NCBI RefSeq assembly: GCF_000758605.1
Contig: NZ_CP009282.1
Span: forward strand, 868,001 to 932,000
Source of the DNA: Paenibacillus sp. FSL R5-0912
GTDB lineage: Bacteria; Bacillota; Bacilli; Paenibacillales; Paenibacillaceae
DNA length: 64,000 bases
Direction: 5' to 3'
Position 1 is the stretch's first letter. Each line of letters starts with the position of its first letter. The notes below the pieces were generated by a model that saw nothing but the letters and a program-made list of their open reading frames with translations, ran no database searches and was not told the DNA's origin. Position numbers and translations under genes: made by a program. Below are positions 28,528 through 36,808 of the stretch, in pieces.

Positions 28528-28737
28528 ATGAAGAAAAAGAATTCGGACAATTCAGAACTAGCTCAACTTACCCGGGAGATACGGAAACTTCAGTTCTACT
28601 ACAATATGCTGTCAGGATTGAGCGCAAGCTGTGGTGCGTTGATACCTTTAGACTCTGTTTATACGCTTATAAGGGAACTTTCGGATCAAGAGGCCAATCT
28701 TAGGAAAAAAGCAAAGGACCACTCAGTAAAACAATGA
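28528..28737 (+). CDS. Small unknown protein between sufB and the Nfu-like gene
   Basis: Not recognised. Sixty-nine residues, very basic at both ends (MKKKNSD and [10 protein letters not shown]), predicted mostly helical, with a single cysteine in [12 protein letters not shown] and no membrane helix. GAGGTG lies 6 bases before the ATG at 28528; a GTG at 28519 preceded by AAAGGA is an alternative start. Its stop overlaps the ATG at 28734 of the Nfu frame, so it is translated as part of the suf operon. Position and cysteine make a role as an accessory or scaffold partner possible, but this is only inference. Confidence 0.65.
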   Translation: MKKKNSDNSELAQLTREIRKLQFYYNMLSGLSASCGALIPLDSVYTLIRELSDQEANLRKKAKDHSVKQ

Positions 28738-28751
28738 GAGGAGTTGGCATA

Positions 28752-28991
28752 ATGGAGGAGAATGGAATTTTATTCGATGAAGTAGCGGAAGTGCTACTCA
28801 AACTACGTCCTTTCTTACTGCGTGACGGTGGTGATGCTGAACTCGTCGAGGTTGAAAACGGTATAGCCAAATTAAGATTTTTGGGAGCTTGCAACGGTTG
28901 CCCAAGTGCTACGATTACGTTAAAGGCTGCTATTGAGCGCGCAATTCTTGAGGAAATCGATGATATTAAAGAAGTTGTACAAGTATACTAA
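28752..28991 (+). CDS. NifU C-terminal domain (Nfu-type) Fe-S carrier
   Basis: Small scaffold or carrier protein of 79 residues consisting of the NifU C-terminal domain alone: the acidic lead-in, [20 protein letters not shown], and the cluster-binding CxxC in [14 protein letters not shown]. Such Nfu proteins accept [4Fe-4S] clusters from SufBCD and pass them to target enzymes. The ATG at 28752 with GAGAGGAG 8 bases upstream is preferred; an in-frame ATG at 28734 overlaps the previous stop. It is the last gene of the suf cluster and may partly replace the missing SufU. Confidence 0.92.
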   Translation: MEENGILFDEVAEVLLKLRPFLLRDGGDAELVEVENGIAKLRFLGACNGCPSATITLKAAIERAILEEIDDIKEVVQVY

Positions 28992-29009
28992 ATTCCTTTT
29001 AACAGAAGA

Positions 29010-29155
29010 GGCTGTTATACAAAAATCCGCATAGAAGATGTCGCCGGAAAGGAACTCTTCAGGGGTTCCTTTTTCAATACTCATACCGTTCTTCATCATG
29101 AGGATGACATCCGCAGAAAAAAAATGCCGAATCATTAAGACATACGAAGGAAAGG
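29010..29155 (-). pseudogene. C-terminal remnant of an ABC transporter ATPase
   Basis: The minus strand encodes a stretch reading ADVILMMKNGMSIEKGTPEEF, the typical tail of a FecE/FhuC-type ABC ATPase after its H-loop. The Walker A, signature and Walker B parts are absent, and no start codon with a ribosome site exists. It is probably left from an iron-siderophore transporter that once neighboured the iron-regulated suf genes. Exact ends are approximate. Confidence 0.5.
29048..29074 (+). terminator. Probable terminator of the suf operon
   Basis: An 8-bp stem AAAGGAAC/GTTCCTTT has a 9-base loop and ends in a T-run, 57 bases after the Nfu stop. It lies inside the decayed ABC fragment. Confidence 0.55.
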
Positions 29156-29167
29156 ATTGATTTAAAA

Positions 29168-29599
29168 ATGTTCGAGAAAATTTTCGTGGCCATCGATAAT
29201 TCTGAAATAACTAACAAAATCCTTGAAGCAACCGTTGAAATTGCACATAACAAAAATACTCAGGTAACTTTGGTGAATGTCAGCCATGCATATGTAAACA
29301 GCGGAATGTCATATATACCAGAGAGCTACTTGGAAGAAATGTTAAATGAAATGGAAAAGATGAGTTTAGAACAGCTTCAACAAGCCCAATCCAAATTAGC
29401 GACTGAAGGGATCTTTGCAGAAACGATTCATCTTAAGGGAGACCCTGCGCATGAAATATTAAATTATGCTAAAAACACCAAACAGCAACTAATTATTATT
29501 GGAAGTCGTGGGCTAAGCGGTATAAAAGAAATGATGTTAGGTAGTGTCAGTCACAAAGTTTCACAGTTATCGAATTGCCCCGTCCTGATTGTTCACTAA
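29168..29599 (+). CDS. Universal stress protein, UspA family
   Basis: Cytoplasmic nucleotide-binding stress protein of 143 residues, normal for single-domain Usp. The N-terminal strand FEKIFVAIDNSE and the C-terminal ATP-binding loop GSRGLSGIKEMMLGSVSHKV (G-x2-G-x9-G-S) are intact. AAAGGA lies about 11 bases before the ATG. It stands alone between the suf operon terminator and a decayed region. Composition is A+T-richer than neighbours. Confidence 0.9.
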   Translation: MFEKIFVAIDNSEITNKILEATVEIAHNKNTQVTLVNVSHAYVNSGMSYIPESYLEEMLNEMEKMSLEQLQQAQSKLATEGIFAETIHLKGDPAHEILNYAKNTKQQLIIIGSRGLSGIKEMMLGSVSHKVSQLSNCPVLIVH

Positions 29600-29869
29600 A
29601 TTTCATATTTTTTGGGTGGAGGCCAGAACGAGCACGGCCCGACGGACCTGAACCGGATCGGATCTCTGATGGGGCACTAGTTGGAATTTCTCCACTTGCT
29701 CATGAACGGAGGCACCCTTGCCGGGCAACAGTTGGATAATCAGCACTTAATATGCCGGAAATAGTCCACAATAGAGGGAATGCATGAAATTAAATGACGT
29801 TTATACAACTAATTACTCCAGTCACTCCGAAACGTCTAAATTAAGATACGTTTATCCATTTACTAATGT
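29600..29869. other. Intergenic stretch without a recognisable gene
   Basis: No convincing coding frame, promoter or terminator was seen. One plus-strand reading (near 29625-29770) looks weakly protein-like but is broken by several stops, in keeping with decayed DNA. Confidence 0.5.
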
Positions 29870-30190
29870 TATCAATCGATTGATGTAGCGGGGAAATATC
29901 TGATGCCGGGCTGATCAATGCGCATATCCATCTGTTTGTAGATGGTAAGCCGTTCACGTTGTCCGTCAGCGAAGGGCTGCTGCATTTTGCCTATCATCAT
30001 ATTCTGAAACGAAGCTTGGCCGGAGTGTACTGAAGAAAAGAATGAAGCGGAATGCTCTGACCGCACTGCATTCGGGGGTAACCACTATGCGCAGTGTAGG
30101 GGAGTTCTTCTATACAGATGTTCAGTTAAGGGATGAAATGAAGGCGAAACCAGTATGTTGGGCCTAATCTGCTGGTCAGTGGATGAGCTA
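29870..30190 (+). pseudogene. Amidohydrolase remnant with frameshifts
   Basis: Pieces of a metal-dependent amidohydrolase are spread over three frames: VAGKYLMPG, then after a one-base loss LINAHIHLFVDGKPF with the metal-binding HxH, then ALHSGVTTMRSVGEFFYTDV, and after another shift GPNLLVSG. The order and spacing match the N-terminal part of imidazolonepropionase-like amidohydrolases. The rest of the gene is missing. It is clearly inactive. Confidence 0.72.
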
Positions 30191-30210
30191 CTTGATTCGG
30201 TATAGGGCAT

Positions 30211-30678
30211 TCAGGAGTGATCCTCTGCGAGTTTATCCACCTGCTTGTTGTAAGACGCACGTAAACCAAGTTCCCGCATGTACTTTCCTACTGTCCGCTC
30301 GCTAATAATATAGCCCTCTTCCCTTAAGAGGAGGGTGATTCTTGGACTGCCGTATTGGCCGTGGTTAGCCTCAAAGAGGTAAGCGACCCGCTTTAGCAGT
30401 AAGGCTTTGCGCTTCGCCTGAGGGCTGACTTCGGCACTTCTCCATTTGTAAAATCCGCTCCGCGATACTTCAAGAAGGCTGCACAGCTTCTCTACCGAAA
30501 ATTCGGAGCTATGGTCTTCGATGAACTGAAATCTCTGTGCTTTAGATGGCGGAAGATATGCGCGGGTCTTTTTTAGGACGGCAAGCTCCTCTTCTTTTGC
30601 CAGCACCTGCTTGTTCAGTTCGTGAATCTTGTCTGCAAGGATAGACTTTTCACCCTCATTATTCATTCTCAAACCCAC
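30211..30678 (-). mobile_element. Truncated IS3-family transposase (IS150-like) fragment
   Basis: About 155 residues of an IS3-type transposase remain: the end of the OrfA leucine-zipper region (ILADKIHELNKQVLAKEEEL), then the OrfB start with FSVEKLCSLLEVSRSGFYKW and YGSPRITLLLREEGY, ending in MRELGLRA. The whole DDE integrase core is missing, and no terminal inverted repeats were found, so it is immobile. Its 5' end overlaps the stop of the AraC gene by 10 bases, so the insertion may have set that gene's C-terminus. Confidence 0.85.
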
Positions 30679-31610
30679 CCCGTAAATTCCAGAATACTTG
30701 CCTTCGCCGACTGCGTCTCGGACTGTGCACTCTTACGCCATTCCTTGGGCGACGTGCCCATTAGCTTAGAGAAACAGCGGTTGAAGCTGGAGATGGAATG
30801 AAACCCCACCTTTTCAGAAATCTCAAGAATAGAATCCTCGGTGCTTTTCAGCTGCTTGCAGGCCTCTTCGATCCGGGTACTGCTCAGGAAATCGAGAGGG
30901 GCGGTGCCCATCATTTCATGGAATTTGCGGCGGAAGTGGGTGGTGCTCAGGTGGCAGAGGTCAGCCAGGAAGTCGATGGTCATCGGCAGCATATAGTTTC
31001 TGGTGATATACTCCAGCGCCGGGGAGATGACGAAGTCGCCCTTCAGATTATGCCCTGCTTCCTGATCGGTCAGCGCCTCATTCGTGGAATGGATTCGGAG
31101 CAGCTCGATATACAAGGACAGCAATAAGCCGTAGGCGCTCTCCTGATAATAAGGCTTCTGCTGCAGCAATTCCTCTACGATCGACGTGGCAAGGGTATAC
31201 ACCATGGGATGCTTATCCTTATTCAGGATACAGTTCTTCCCCAGCACCGCCCACAAATTCGGCTCGAAGTTGCTATAGGCGCTTTTGAAGGAATGCTGAA
31301 AGAGGTCCTCCGGCGAGAAAAAGAGATAAGACCACAGACTGGCCTCACCCGGAGAACTATACGTCGTATGTGGAAGGTACCGGGGGAGGAAGGTCACATC
31401 ACCGGCTGTAAAAGGTACAGACTCGCCCTTGATCTCCATGATGCCGCTATCCGAATAGCAAATTCCAATCTCCAGGTGGTTATGGAAATGGAGGTGCTCA
31501 CTTTTGATATCGGAGATCTTCCAGCGTTCACCGCAGAGCAGCAGCACCGGGAAATGGATCGGCAGGCTGTAGTGGCGGTACTCGATGACGGGCTTCTTTT
31601 TTCTGGGCAT
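30669..31610 (-). CDS. AraC family transcriptional regulator with cupin sensor domain
   Basis: Regulator of 313 residues. The N-terminal cupin-like AraC_binding domain (about 10-150) contains HNHLEIGICYSDSG and PFTAGDVTFLPRYLPHTTY. The C-terminal double HTH (about 200-300) includes LADLCHLSTTHFRRKFHEMMG and ISEKVGFHSISSFNRCFSKLMG. GAGGAG lies 9 bases before the ATG. It is divergent from the GH105/GH112 genes at 31787 and 32819 and likely activates them in response to a sugar. The C-terminal tail of about 25 residues after EWRK adjoins an IS fragment and may be altered. Confidence 0.9.
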   Translation of the reverse strand: MPRKKKPVIEYRHYSLPIHFPVLLLCGERWKISDIKSEHLHFHNHLEIGICYSDSGIMEIKGESVPFTAGDVTFLPRYLPHTTYSSPGEASLWSYLFFSPEDLFQHSFKSAYSNFEPNLWAVLGKNCILNKDKHPMVYTLATSIVEELLQQKPYYQESAYGLLLSLYIELLRIHSTNEALTDQEAGHNLKGDFVISPALEYITRNYMLPMTIDFLADLCHLSTTHFRRKFHEMMGTAPLDFLSSTRIEEACKQLKSTEDSILEISEKVGFHSISSFNRCFSKLMGTSPKEWRKSAQSETQSAKASILEFTGWV

Positions 31611-31718
31611 ATCCGGGGTCTCCTCTAGAATATTAATTAGATAAATGGTCGAAAATGCGCAGTTTTGCTATGAATGTGCTTAGATATAGAGTATTTTACT
31701 GCTTACAATGGAGTATGT

Positions 31719-31752
31719 AAAGCGCTTGCAAATGAGACGCTTAGTAAGCGCT
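31719..31752 (+). promoter_or_regulatory. Two GCGCT-centred cre-like motifs in the divergent promoter region
   Basis: AAAGCGCTTGC (31719-31729) and TAAGCGCT (31745-31752) resemble halves of CcpA sites in the gap between the AraC gene and the hydrolase gene. Neither is a full consensus match. Confidence 0.25.
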
Positions 31753-31786
31753 CTTGAGGTGCGTGAGACAAGAGAGGGGTATGGAG

Positions 31787-32806
31787 ATGATTCAAGTGGA
31801 TTTCAACAGGGAAGAGATTCTGAGTATTATCGACAAGATCACCCAAAAGACACTGGCGATGGATTTAACCTGGGAATGGCCTTGCGGCGTAGCATATTAC
31901 GGGGTATCAAGAGCTTACCAGACTACGGGTAACAAAGAGTATATGGACAGGCTTGTGCAGTGGGTGGATGAATATATTGAGCTGGGGCTGCCGGACTGGA
32001 CGGTCAACACCTGTGCCATGGGCCACATGCTGATCACCTTATATGAAGCGACTGGAGAGCAGAAATATTGGGATATTGCCATGAGCAAGGTGGAGTACAT
32101 CCGTAAGAATGCGCTGCGGTTCGGAGACAATGTGCTGCAGCATACGGTATCAATTTCTAATGATTTTCCGGAGCAGGCTTGGGCGGATACGCTGTTTATG
32201 GCGGCATTTTTCCTGCTGCGTGTGGGCAGTAAGCTGAAGGATCAGGAGCTGATCCAGGATGCCCTCAACCAATACTACTGGCATATCAAGTATCTGCAGG
32301 ACCCTGGCACCGGCTTCTGGTTCCATGGCTACAACCATGTGAAGCAGGATCATATGTCCGGATTATACTGGGGCAGAGCGAATGCCTGGGGTGCGTATAC
32401 GATGTCGCAGGTGAAGCCGCTGCTCAAAGACTGGTATTTGTATCCGCAGTGTATGGACGTGGAATGCTCGCTCCGTGATCAGCTGGCGGCGCTGAAGCTT
32501 GTCCAGACGGAGAACGGCTTGTGGCGGACGGTGCTGGATGACGAGGAATCTTATGAAGAAGTATCGGCATCCTGCGGAATTGCAGCAGCAATGATTAATA
32601 ACGGCAACCCGCTGCATACCAAATATGTGCAAAAAGCGTTAAAAGGCATTCTTGCAAACATCAGCGAAGACGGACGTGTACTGGGCGTATCGGGCGGCAC
32701 AGCCGTAATGAAGGACCGGGAAGGGTACCGCAATATTCCAAAAGACTGGATTCAAGGCTGGGGCCAGGGCTTAGCACTTGCTTTCCTGTCCGATATGCTT
32801 AAATAG
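31787..32806 (+). CDS. Glycoside hydrolase family 88/105 unsaturated uronyl hydrolase
   Basis: Cytoplasmic enzyme of 339 residues that removes unsaturated uronic acid from the products of polysaccharide lyases, as YteR and YesR do for rhamnogalacturonan. Family signs are the (alpha/alpha)6-barrel segments WADTLFMAAFFLLRVG, with the candidate catalytic Asp, and GLYWGRANAWGAYTMSQ, and a closing DWIQGWGQGLALAFL. The ATG at 31787 with GAGAGGGG 7 bases upstream is preferred over ATGs at 31781 and 31754. It is followed after 12 bases by a GH112 phosphorylase, so both probably work on the same pectin-derived oligosaccharide. No signal peptide is present, so the substrate must be imported. Confidence 0.87.
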   Translation: MIQVDFNREEILSIIDKITQKTLAMDLTWEWPCGVAYYGVSRAYQTTGNKEYMDRLVQWVDEYIELGLPDWTVNTCAMGHMLITLYEATGEQKYWDIAMSKVEYIRKNALRFGDNVLQHTVSISNDFPEQAWADTLFMAAFFLLRVGSKLKDQELIQDALNQYYWHIKYLQDPGTGFWFHGYNHVKQDHMSGLYWGRANAWGAYTMSQVKPLLKDWYLYPQCMDVECSLRDQLAALKLVQTENGLWRTVLDDEESYEEVSASCGIAAAMINNGNPLHTKYVQKALKGILANISEDGRVLGVSGGTAVMKDREGYRNIPKDWIQGWGQGLALAFLSDMLK

Positions 32807-32818
32807 GAGGGAACCGAA

Positions 32819-34981
32819 TTGTCCAAACCATCAACAGGCGCTTTCACACTGCCGGGAGAATCCGGTTACGAAGCGCTGACGCTGGAGCTTGCTGAACGCT
32901 GGGGTGCGGATGTCATCCGTGACAGTGACGGTACGCAGTTGTCGGATGAGATTATCCATGCCGGATACGGCATTTACTCGACGATCTGTATCATTCGGGA
33001 TCATAACGAATGGGCATCGCAGAATCCGGATAAGCTGCAGCAGAGCTTCCTCATTACGAATCCGAAGGTGGCTGTGCAGGATTATTTGTGGGTCTACCTG
33101 ATGGAGGATTTCTTCGCTGCACAATTCAGGGTGAACGATTCCCGTGAGGCGTATAAGTACTGGCAGGTGTATGACCGGACGACTGGTGAAGAAGTACCGA
33201 GAGAGCAGTGGAATTACGACCGGGAATCAGGCAATGTGGTGCTTACCGGAATCATACCCTGGCATAAATACACCGTCAGCTTTCTGGCCTACCGGATCTG
33301 GGAAGAGATCTCCATGTACAATCACACCACGAATAACTGGAATAAAGAGCATCTGATGCAGATTGATCCTATGTATCGTGACACGCAGAAATACCTGCTG
33401 GATTGGATGGAAGACTGGTGCGAACAGCACAAGGAAACAACGGTTGTCCGCTTTACTTCTCTTTTCTATAATTTCGCCTGGATCTGGGGCAGCAGTGAGC
33501 GTAACCGCCATCTGTTCTCAGACTGGGGTTCATACGATTTCACGGTGAGTGCCAGAGGTCTGGATCTGTTCGCCCAGAAATACGGCTATCCGCTGACGGC
33601 AGAAGATTTCGTGAACGGCGGCAAATACCGCGTCAGCCATATCCCTGCGGAGCAGCGTAAGCTCGACTATATGGCTTTTATCAATGATTTCGTGATCGGA
33701 TTCGGCAAGCAGCTAATTGAGATTGTACATAAGCATGACAAGCTGGCGTATGTCTTCTACGATGACAGCTGGGTTGGCGCAGAGCCTTACAATGACCGCT
33801 TCGGTGAGTTTGGTTTCGACGGAATGATCAAATGCGTGTTCTCGGGTTATGAAGCAAGGCTCTGTTCAGGGGTGAAAGTGGATACGCATGAGATCCGGCT
33901 GCATCCGTACTTGTTCCCGGTGGGTTTAGGCGGCACGCCTACCTTCATGGAAGGGGGGAATCCGACACTGGATGCCAAAAAATACTGGATCAACATCCGG
34001 CGAGCCCTCCTGCGTGAGCCGATTGACCGGATTGGCCTGGGCGGATATCTGCATCTGGTTGAGCCTTACCCGGATTTCTGTGATTATATCGAGAAGATTG
34101 CGAATGAATTCAGAGAGATTAAAGAGCTGCATCAGCAAGGCAAGCCTTATCATATCAAGACCAAGGTTGCTATTCTGCACAGCTGGGGCAAGCTGAGATC
34201 TTGGACCTTGTCCGGCCACTTCCATGAGACGGATATGCATGATCTGATTCACATTAATGAAGCCTTGTCCGGCCTGCCGGTTGAGGTGAAGTTCATTGAT
34301 TTCGAGGATATCCGCAAGGGCGTGCTGCAGCATGTGGATGTGGTGATTAATGCAGGCAGCGCCGGTACAGCCTGGAGCGGCGGGGACTACTGGAAGGACA
34401 ATAAGTGTGTGGACGTTCTGACTGAATGGGTCTATGGGGGCGGTACCTTTATCGGAGTTAACCAGCCTTCAGCGGTTGAGGGTTACGACTGTTACTTCAG
34501 AATGGCGCATGTTCTAGGTGTGGATGAGGACACGGGTGCGCGGGTAGCACATGGCAAATGGACATATGAGGTTCAAGCTGAGCAAGGTCTTGTGCCTGAT
34601 GGCGCCAGCATTACACCGAAGAATGGCATCCATCTTACGGATGGTTCCGCTGCGGTGATCAGTGAGGCAGATGGCAAAATTACATTGTCTACGAATAACT
34701 TCGGCATTGGAAAAGGAATCTATCTGCCTTCCTTCGAATTCGGCTGGGAGAATACCCGCCTGCTGCTAAACCTGATCCGCTATGCCGGTAAGGAGCTACA
34801 GGAAACGAAGTATATTCCGGATAACCTGTATACCGAGTGCGCGTATTATCCGGAGAGCAAGATGCTCGTCGTGATCAATAACAGCGACCAGCTGCAAAAG
34901 ACTACGATCGAGACGGAGTATGGACCGCAGACGCTGGAAGTAGAACCGTTCGATACGATTATTCGGACTATTGGGGAATAA
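32819..34981 (+). CDS. GH112 galactoside phosphorylase (1,3-beta-galactosyl-HexNAc or galactosyl-rhamnose type)
   Basis: Phosphorolytic enzyme of 720 residues, the usual GH112 length, releasing galactose 1-phosphate from a beta-galactoside. The N-terminus STGAFTLPGESGYEALTLEL, the barrel segments FYDDSWVGAEPYNDRFGEFG and PTFMEGGNPTLDAKKYW, and RALLREPIDRIGLGGYLHL are family hallmarks. TTG start with AGGAGG 8 bases upstream. GH112 contains lacto-N-biose/galacto-N-biose phosphorylases and D-galactosyl-beta-1,4-L-rhamnose phosphorylases; the GH105 neighbour, acting on rhamnogalacturonan products, favours the second, as an inference. No galactose-1-phosphate genes are adjacent. Confidence 0.9.
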   Translation: MSKPSTGAFTLPGESGYEALTLELAERWGADVIRDSDGTQLSDEIIHAGYGIYSTICIIRDHNEWASQNPDKLQQSFLITNPKVAVQDYLWVYLMEDFFAAQFRVNDSREAYKYWQVYDRTTGEEVPREQWNYDRESGNVVLTGIIPWHKYTVSFLAYRIWEEISMYNHTTNNWNKEHLMQIDPMYRDTQKYLLDWMEDWCEQHKETTVVRFTSLFYNFAWIWGSSERNRHLFSDWGSYDFTVSARGLDLFAQKYGYPLTAEDFVNGGKYRVSHIPAEQRKLDYMAFINDFVIGFGKQLIEIVHKHDKLAYVFYDDSWVGAEPYNDRFGEFGFDGMIKCVFSGYEARLCSGVKVDTHEIRLHPYLFPVGLGGTPTFMEGGNPTLDAKKYWINIRRALLREPIDRIGLGGYLHLVEPYPDFCDYIEKIANEFREIKELHQQGKPYHIKTKVAILHSWGKLRSWTLSGHFHETDMHDLIHINEALSGLPVEVKFIDFEDIRKGVLQHVDVVINAGSAGTAWSGGDYWKDNKCVDVLTEWVYGGGTFIGVNQPSAVEGYDCYFRMAHVLGVDEDTGARVAHGKWTYEVQAEQGLVPDGASITPKNGIHLTDGSAAVISEADGKITLSTNNFGIGKGIYLPSFEFGWENTRLLLNLIRYAGKELQETKYIPDNLYTECAYYPESKMLVVINNSDQLQKTTIETEYGPQTLEVEPFDTIIRTIGE

Positions 34982-35096
34982 CCGGGCCTAATGTATGCGG
35001 AAACAAACATGTCTTTCAAGGCACAACTCCAGCATGAAAATGAGCAGCGCGCCTAAAAACAGAACGTCGTCTGTTCATCTATTCAACAAATTTTAA
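34982..35096. other. Gap between the GH112 gene and the tandem repeats
   Basis: No gene and no clear terminator was seen after the GH112 stop. Confidence 0.5.
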
Positions 35097-35351
35097 CGAA
35101 AAACTGAACACAATTAGACCGGGTGGGTAGCGTAAGCCAAATGTAATCGAAAAACCGAACAAAATTGGACTGTGAGCGCCACGTAAGCCGAATGTAATCG
35201 AAAAACCGAACACAATTGAACTGTGAGCGCCGCGTAGGCCGAATGTAATCGAAAAACCGAACACAATTGAACTGTGAACGCCACGTAGGCCGTGCGTAAT
35301 CGAAAAACCGAACACAATTGGACTGGACGTGCCACGTAGGCCGTGCGTTTA
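35097..35351. repeat. Five tandem 51-bp intergenic repeats
   Basis: Units start at 35097, 35148, 35199, 35250 and 35301, each opening with CGAAAAACCGAACACAATTG or a close variant, followed by a GCC-rich middle and a TGTAAT end. A further partial copy of the opening appears at 35381-35400. Units 2-5 are most alike. Because 51 is a multiple of three, long chance reading frames run through on the minus strand. No conserved coding start is present. Confidence 0.93.
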
Positions 35352-35485
35352 TCGCAGGTTGTGCCAGAAGTATTTTCACAGAAAAACCGAATGCAATTTG
35401 TCACTAGAAGGAGTTCCTTAACATCTGTGGAATTACAAAGCAAAGATGCTGAAGCTTTCAGCGACAAGCTCCCGGAGGACATTCC

Positions 35486-36754
35486 ATGGACAAATCCGCC
35501 CGCTTCAAGCAATCCATAGCCTTCATAGAGGAACATTTATACGAAGACATCAACCTCGGACAAGCTGCGCAGGCCGGGTACACCTCGCTGATGCAGCTGT
35601 ATCGAGACTTCTATACCTATACCGGACACTCGGTAAAAGAATACATACGCAAGCGCAGGCTGTCAGCCGCGCTCGGGCTGATCCGGGCTTCGCAGAGACC
35701 GCTTGCCGAGATTGCTTACTCCTGCGGCTATAGCTCCCAGCAGGCTTTGTGCAAATACGTGAAATCCGCAACCCATATGACACCGCTAGCCTACCAGAAG
35801 AGTGAAGCCTGCTACTTCTTCCCCAGATTCGACAGTGAAGCCATCCGGCAGGTAACCGTCACCGCTGAAACGATCCCCAAGACTATACACATACAATTCT
35901 ATGATCCCAACCAGCATGGCATTGAACAGCAGGCGTTGGCTGCACTGCGTTCCTTTTTACCTGAATACCAGGGCAGAATCTTTGGCAGAGACGGGCAGCT
36001 GCGGGACGGCTTATTCTGTTATGAGCTCGCTGTGGAGTATGATACGGATTTACTAGACAGACTTGCAGACAGCACTATTCAGGGAATAAAGGTGGCTCAA
36101 GAATTCAGTTTAACCTTCGCGAAGACAACCGTTAGGAACGATGAGACCGAGATCGGGCTGGCGTGGGATTATCTCTATCTGAAGTGGCTGCGAACCAGTA
36201 TGTTCGTGCAGGATAACGGGCGTTATTTCGAAGAATACATCTGCAAAAGCGGGCAAGTGAGGAAGCTGATTCTATATTTGCCGGTGAAGAGGCGGACGGA
36301 TTATGACAAGATCAGTGTAAATTTCTCTGCAGGCTTAGAGTTTCTGGTATCGTCCCGGGAAGGGGGTCAGGCAGAGGAAGAGGCATCTGCTGCGGTGATG
36401 AACTATATTTCCCGGTATACCCCTGAGGCGATAAGCATAGTAAGGGAATTCTATGTAGCCCAAAACGGCTTAAGCTACACCTGCGGAGTGCGGCTGGAAC
36501 AGGCCATCGAGCTTCCCGTGAATAGCGGGCTTGAAATACTGCGGATTACCGCAGGCCGTTATGCGATGCTTGAGAGCGGCAGCTGTAGTGACCGCGGAGT
36601 GTTTATTGCTCTTTTGGATGCATGGGTACAGGAGAACGGATGGAGTAAGGACGATCTGCCCGCTTTTACAACCTATGAGACCGGAGGTCAGGCTGACCCG
36701 GACGCTATCACAATGAGAGTGTGGATCAAGCTGAAAGATGTTAAGAACGGATAA
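35486..36754 (+). CDS. AraC family regulator with GyrI-like effector domains
   Basis: Transcription regulator of 422 residues. The N-terminal AraC HTH pair occupies about 1-105 (INLGQAAQAGYTSLMQLYRDF and LAEIAYSCGYSSQQALCKYV). Then come two effector modules: residues about 125-250 and a C-terminal GyrI/BmrR-type small-molecule domain (about 290-420). Proteins of this build (Rob/SoxS-like with a GyrI-type tail) sense hydrophobic drugs or metabolites. CGGAGGA lies 6-7 bases before the ATG. It is followed by a stand-alone GyrI-like protein of similar domain content, which suggests a shared ligand. Confidence 0.82.
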   Translation: MDKSARFKQSIAFIEEHLYEDINLGQAAQAGYTSLMQLYRDFYTYTGHSVKEYIRKRRLSAALGLIRASQRPLAEIAYSCGYSSQQALCKYVKSATHMTPLAYQKSEACYFFPRFDSEAIRQVTVTAETIPKTIHIQFYDPNQHGIEQQALAALRSFLPEYQGRIFGRDGQLRDGLFCYELAVEYDTDLLDRLADSTIQGIKVAQEFSLTFAKTTVRNDETEIGLAWDYLYLKWLRTSMFVQDNGRYFEEYICKSGQVRKLILYLPVKRRTDYDKISVNFSAGLEFLVSSREGGQAEEEASAAVMNYISRYTPEAISIVREFYVAQNGLSYTCGVRLEQAIELPVNSGLEILRITAGRYAMLESGSCSDRGVFIALLDAWVQENGWSKDDLPAFTTYETGGQADPDAITMRVWIKLKDVKNG

Positions 36755-36808
36755 TATTTAGTGCGCGGTCATCTATAAACTAGATCTATATAGGAAAGGA
36801 GCACAATA

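Noticed and set aside
35097..35351. CRISPR array
   Set aside because: The units are contiguous 51-bp repeats with no unique spacers, and no cas genes are present.
35079..35379. Three overlapping minus-strand frames in the first tandem array
   Set aside because: Same reason: repeat period divisible by three; no start signals and no protein-like composition.
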